From Fibrobacter succinogenes (GTDB lineage Bacteria; Fibrobacterota; Fibrobacteria; Fibrobacterales; Fibrobacteraceae), in contig CACWNW010000004.1 in the NCBI GenBank assembly GCA_902762305.1, positions 1-64,000 of the forward strand: a stretch of DNA of 64,000 nucleotides, given 5' to 3'. The notes below the pieces were generated by a model that was given only the letters and a program-made list of their open reading frames with translations, was not told the DNA's origin and ran no database searches. Shown one piece after another: positions 61,231 to 64,000 of this stretch. Position 1 is the first letter of the stretch; every line of letters starts with the position of its first letter. The translations under genes were made by a program, and so were the position numbers.

Positions 61231-61376
61231 TAAACGAAAAGTCCTCTCTTTCGAGAGGATGTATTTTGTTTATTTCGCTTTGCTCAATAAACGAAAAGTC
61301 CTCTCTTTCGAGAGGATGTATTTTGTTTATTTCGCTTTGCTCAATAAACGAAAAGTCCTCTCTTTCGAGAGGACTT
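61231..61376. repeat. 57-bp tandem repeat carrying triplicated terminator hairpins
   Basis: Units begin at 61231, 61288 and 61345 (exact 57-bp period). Each has TCCTCTC-TTTC-GAGAGGA, and the first two also carry GTTTATTTCGCTTTGCTCAATAAAC, a second hairpin. On the minus strand the unit nearest the tRNA (AAAAAGTCCTCTCGAAAGAG then AGGACTTTT) is a clear terminator for tRNA-Asp; the other two repeat it. Confidence 0.88.
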
Positions 61377-61381
61377 TTTCG

Positions 61382-61457
61382 CGGGATAGACGAGGCTTGA
61401 ACTCGCAACCTCCGGCGTGACAGGCCGGTGCTCTAACCAAAATTGAGCTACCACCCC
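61382..61457 (-). tRNA. tRNA-Asp (GTC)
   Basis: 76 nt. Acceptor GGGGTGG pairs with CTATCCC (two G-U pairs), D arm GCTC/GAGC, anticodon stem CCGGC/GCCGG with loop CTGTCAC (anticodon GTC), T arm GCGAG-TTCAAGC-CTCGT and discriminator G73, all consistent with Asp. The 3' CCA is not encoded. Followed by tandem terminators and preceded by a strong promoter. Confidence 0.95.
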
Positions 61458-61493
61458 AGAGTGGTTGTGACTGATTTCTCAATCAACGTGCCA

Positions 61494-61522
61494 AATATAC
61501 AAATGTATTTCGTTCTTGTCAA
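61494..61522 (-). promoter_or_regulatory. tRNA-Asp promoter
   Basis: TTGACA (61522-61517), 17-bp spacer, TATATT (61499-61494) on the minus strand, 37 bp before the mature tRNA. The -10 box continues as TATATTTGG, the same extended box seen at protein genes. Confidence 0.85.
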
Positions 61523-61585
61523 GTGAAATTTGGCTTTTTTTGAAATTTTTTTAGGAAAAATTCAGGATGACACCGCTTCGCTACG

Positions 61586-63871
61586 TCATTTCTGGCCGGG
61601 GTACTTGACGCGGGTATGGAACGTTCCGTCCAGGCTGTGCAGGAAGGCCTTCTCGAGCTTGAACAGTTCCTTGATGGAAAGGTCGCATTCGCTGAACTGG
61701 CCTTCGTTGAAACGTCCCTGGATGGTATTGTGGATCATGTCGGCGAGGCTTTCCTGGTTCTGGTCGGTCATCGAGCGGCTGGTGGCCTCGATGATGTCGG
61801 CGAGCATCAGGATTGCGGTTTCCTTGGTCTGGGGCTTGGGGCCCTTGTAGCGGAAATCGGCCTCGTTCACGGTCTTGCCCTCGGCTGCCGCCTTCTCGAG
61901 CGCCTTGTGGTAGAAATACTGGATGAGCGTCGTGCCGTGGTGTTCGTTGATGCCCGCGGTGACGATGTCGGGGAGCTTGTATTCCTTGGCGAGCACGTTG
62001 CCTTGCACCACGTGGCCCACGATAATCTTCACGGAATGTTCCGGATCGATGTTGTTGTGCGGGTTCACGCCCTGCTTCTGGTTCTCGGTGAAGTATTCCG
62101 GGCGCATGGTCTTGCCGATGTCGTGGTAGAGCGCCATGACGCGCACCAGGAGCGAATTGGCGCCGATGCTGTCGGCGACCTTTTCGGCGAGGTTGGACAC
62201 CTGGATGCTGTGGTGGAACGTGCCGGGCGAAAGTTCGGAGATGCGCTTGAGTGCTGGGCGGTTGAAGTCGGACATTTCCATGAGCGTAAGGACGGTCGTG
62301 ATACCGAATAGGCGCTCGACAAGGTGGATGAAGAACACCGACGCGACTGCCGTGCATATCATGATGTTCACGGAGCCTGCGATGAGCGTCTGGTAGAACG
62401 GGGTGAGTCCCATGCGGTTACGCAGCAGGAACATGATGCAAATGGCGCAGGCGAGCCCGAGCACGCCCGCCATCATGGACCATACGAACTGGATACGGTA
62501 GCGGATACGGATAAGCGGGTAGGTGAGGACGGAGAGGACTCCGAATACGGTGACTGTGGCCGCGAGGTCGTAGCCGTTGAGGATGCCGAAGAATATGGAG
62601 GAGAATGCCTCGAAGGCGATTCCGATGCGCTGCTCGTAAAGCACCATCGCGATGACGGGCGTTATGGCGAACGGGTACAGCCACATGATGTCGATTCCTT
62701 CGGGGAGCGGCATCACGTTGAGCTTGTTGAGGCTGTCCGAGAAGTTGTGCATGAGCCAGAAAGCGATGAGCTGCAGGGCGATGAGCGCCATGAGGCTCCA
62801 GAGCTGGCGTGGCGTGCGCAGCGTCTTGGTGGACGAAGAAAACGCGAAGAAGCAGAAGAGGATGGTAATGCACACGAAGAACACGAGCGCCTGGCCGTAG
62901 GGTGCGGTAAGCGTGCGTGCGTTCTCTTCTTTCTGCTGTGCCTGCTGGAAGGCTTCGAGCTTTTCGAGGATTTCCTTGGTCACCGGGGTGCCCTGCGTGA
63001 CGATTTCGACTCCGCGCGGGACCATGCCCTTGATGAGGGTGACCTTGTCGCGGGCTTCCTGCTTGCGGGCCTGCGTCTCCTTTTCGAGGTAGAATACGTT
63101 GGGGAGCGTGAAAACGTAGAGGATTTCGTAGAAGGCGCTCTGGAGGCCCTGATCGGAGGGGAACGCGCGCTGCAGCTGGCTGAAGGCTTCCTCGATGCGG
63201 CGCTGTATAGGCTGGATTTCGCCTACTTCGAGCGTGTTCTCTTCGCTGTCCTTGATGAGCGAGACGTTGGGCTTGTTGTAGATGATGGCCTTGGTGTTCT
63301 GCAGGTTGTAGTTGTTGCTGAACAGCTGCACCTCGGTCTCGGTCTTGGCAATGAGCGTGTTGGAGACGCCCTTCTCGAGCATGCTGTTGAAGGTGGCGAG
63401 CAGGGAGTCGCGCGCCTTGGAATTCTGGCTCAACGGGCGGATGGCGGTGACGGAGACGCGCTGCTTGAGGGTCTCGTAGATGCGGCTGGCCTGCTGCACC
63501 TTGCGCTGCAGGGAGTCGTTGTTTTCGGCGCTGCCGCCGTTTGCGCTGATTTGCGCCTGGAGGTGGCCGTACTGTGCGAGTTTCTGCAGGTACTGCTTGA
63601 GGTCCTCGCTGATGCGGTTGGTCTCGTCGGTATTGTACCCGAAGATGGCGTTCACCTTCTCTTCGGCGCGCTGGCGTTCGACTTCGATTTCCTGCTTGGA
63701 CTTGGGAATGTCGAACTTGAGCGTCGAGACGATGGTACGCGTGCTCAGCTGGCCCAAATGCGGCTGTTCTGCCTGCAGGGCGATGTTCTTGTCGGGGAAA
63801 AGGAGTATGGTCAGCACCGTGATAAGTATCCACCCGATGGCGAGATGGATTCTTTTCTGTTTCTTCTTCAT
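61586..63871 (-). CDS. 7TM-HD family phosphohydrolase (PgpH-like)
   Basis: 761 residues. N-terminal membrane helix, a large extracytoplasmic region (about residues 45-310) of the 7TMR-HDED type, seven closely spaced helices (about 325-530), and a cytosolic HD domain with [27 protein letters not shown] and the INEHHGTT region. Relatives such as Listeria PgpH hydrolyse c-di-AMP; I infer a cyclic-dinucleotide phosphodiesterase without proof of substrate. Its ATG follows the phoH stop by one base, with AAGGAAAAG as ribosome binding site inside phoH, so the two are coupled. Confidence 0.9.
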   Translation of the reverse strand: MKKKQKRIHLAIGWILITVLTILLFPDKNIALQAEQPHLGQLSTRTIVSTLKFDIPKSKQEIEVERQRAEEKVNAIFGYNTDETNRISEDLKQYLQKLAQYGHLQAQISANGGSAENNDSLQRKVQQASRIYETLKQRVSVTAIRPLSQNSKARDSLLATFNSMLEKGVSNTLIAKTETEVQLFSNNYNLQNTKAIIYNKPNVSLIKDSEENTLEVGEIQPIQRRIEEAFSQLQRAFPSDQGLQSAFYEILYVFTLPNVFYLEKETQARKQEARDKVTLIKGMVPRGVEIVTQGTPVTKEILEKLEAFQQAQQKEENARTLTAPYGQALVFFVCITILFCFFAFSSSTKTLRTPRQLWSLMALIALQLIAFWLMHNFSDSLNKLNVMPLPEGIDIMWLYPFAITPVIAMVLYEQRIGIAFEAFSSIFFGILNGYDLAATVTVFGVLSVLTYPLIRIRYRIQFVWSMMAGVLGLACAICIMFLLRNRMGLTPFYQTLIAGSVNIMICTAVASVFFIHLVERLFGITTVLTLMEMSDFNRPALKRISELSPGTFHHSIQVSNLAEKVADSIGANSLLVRVMALYHDIGKTMRPEYFTENQKQGVNPHNNIDPEHSVKIIVGHVVQGNVLAKEYKLPDIVTAGINEHHGTTLIQYFYHKALEKAAAEGKTVNEADFRYKGPKPQTKETAILMLADIIEATSRSMTDQNQESLADMIHNTIQGRFNEGQFSECDLSIKELFKLEKAFLHSLDGTFHTRVKYPGQK

Positions 63872-63872
63872 G

Positions 63873-64000
63873 TCACTTTTCCTTGTTTTCGTATGCTTGT
63901 AGGATGTCCTTTACCAGGTGGTGGCGGAGTACATCCGTCTTGTCGAATTCGATTTGCGCGATGCCGCGTATGCCCGATAGTATGCGCATGGCATGCTTCA
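63873..64000 (-). CDS. phoH: PhoH-family protein, C-terminal end
   Basis: Only the last 42 residues are present ([36 protein letters not shown]). They match the end of PhoH-like P-loop ATPases (GIxGIxFxxFxxxDVVRHxLVxxIVxAYE). The same phoH-then-7TM-HD gene order is common in other phyla (PhoH, PgpH, YbeY), and YbeY would be expected downstream; here the order ends at the 7TM-HD gene. Moderate confidence because so little is visible. Confidence 0.75.
   Translation of the reverse strand, partial: KHAMRILSGIRGIAQIEFDKTDVLRHHLVKDILQAYENKEK

Noticed and set aside
61231-61376. Short CRISPR-like array
   Set aside because: Repeats are directly tandem with no unique spacers, and the unit is a terminator hairpin; no cas genes nearby.
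61208-61408. Possible protein with a 19-residue repeat (LEREDFSFIEQSE)
   Set aside because: It is the translation of the 57-bp terminator repeat, which stays open only because 57 is a multiple of three.

Overview
The window looks like chromosome from a Fibrobacter species (Fibrobacterota, FCB superphylum). The reasons are two lipoproteins that end in the Fibrobacter succinogenes major paralogous domain, several lipoproteins with a CxDD...(SSSS)n linker after the lipobox, a lipoprotein GH5 cellulase with a Fibrobacter-style modular build, and recurrent TATATTTG/TATCTTTG boxes upstream of genes. The genus call is an inference from gene content, not from a database match.

Layout. 1-6.7 kb: an AraC-controlled uptake locus (half-size exporter-type ABC protein, AraC regulator, beta-propeller-like lipoprotein, TonB-dependent receptor), probably for iron-siderophore or another chelate. 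6.85-9.2 kb: a small membrane protein plus a P1B-type metal ATPase. 9.4-16.1 kb: lysS, lolC (frameshifted), lolD, clpC and adk. 16.2-19 kb: an Rpn-like nuclease with a tandem-repeat coiled coil, and a frameshifted FISUMP lipoprotein whose linker contains copies of dispersed repeats. 19.6-24.1 kb: cimA-hisD and the convergent alr. 24.6-34.7 kb: AgmX-like protein, FISUMP lipoprotein, M29 aminopeptidase, the ssb-orf-asd operon, NamZ-like muramidase, Fe-type SOD, a zinc metalloprotease lipoprotein and a PH-domain membrane protein.

From 34.7 to 45.8 kb lies an AT-richer island of mostly minus-strand orphan genes (small secreted or membrane proteins, two copies of an L,D-transpeptidase, a tandem duplication with one dead copy, and an ATPase gene bounded at both ends by the same 29-bp perfect palindrome). 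The genes are separated by recurring intergenic repeats: a GC-rich short palindrome soon after stop codons, a symmetric terminator-like hairpin just before starts, and a 190-bp module present twice. This is the most unusual part of the window.

45.9-64 kb: leuD and leuC (frameshifted; with cimA they fit the citramalate and leucine routes), a GH5 cellulase, an M23 peptidase operon, a 2446-residue secreted protein of 22 Ig/cadherin-like repeats with a three-domain higher-order period, tRNA-Asp with tandem terminators, a 7TM-HD phosphohydrolase and the end of phoH.

Three genes (lolC, leuC, FISUMP lipoprotein) carry frameshifts. Two are expected to be essential or biosynthetic, so assembly or sequencing indels must be excluded before reading them as biology. 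No CRISPR array, rRNA, integrase or classical transposase was seen.
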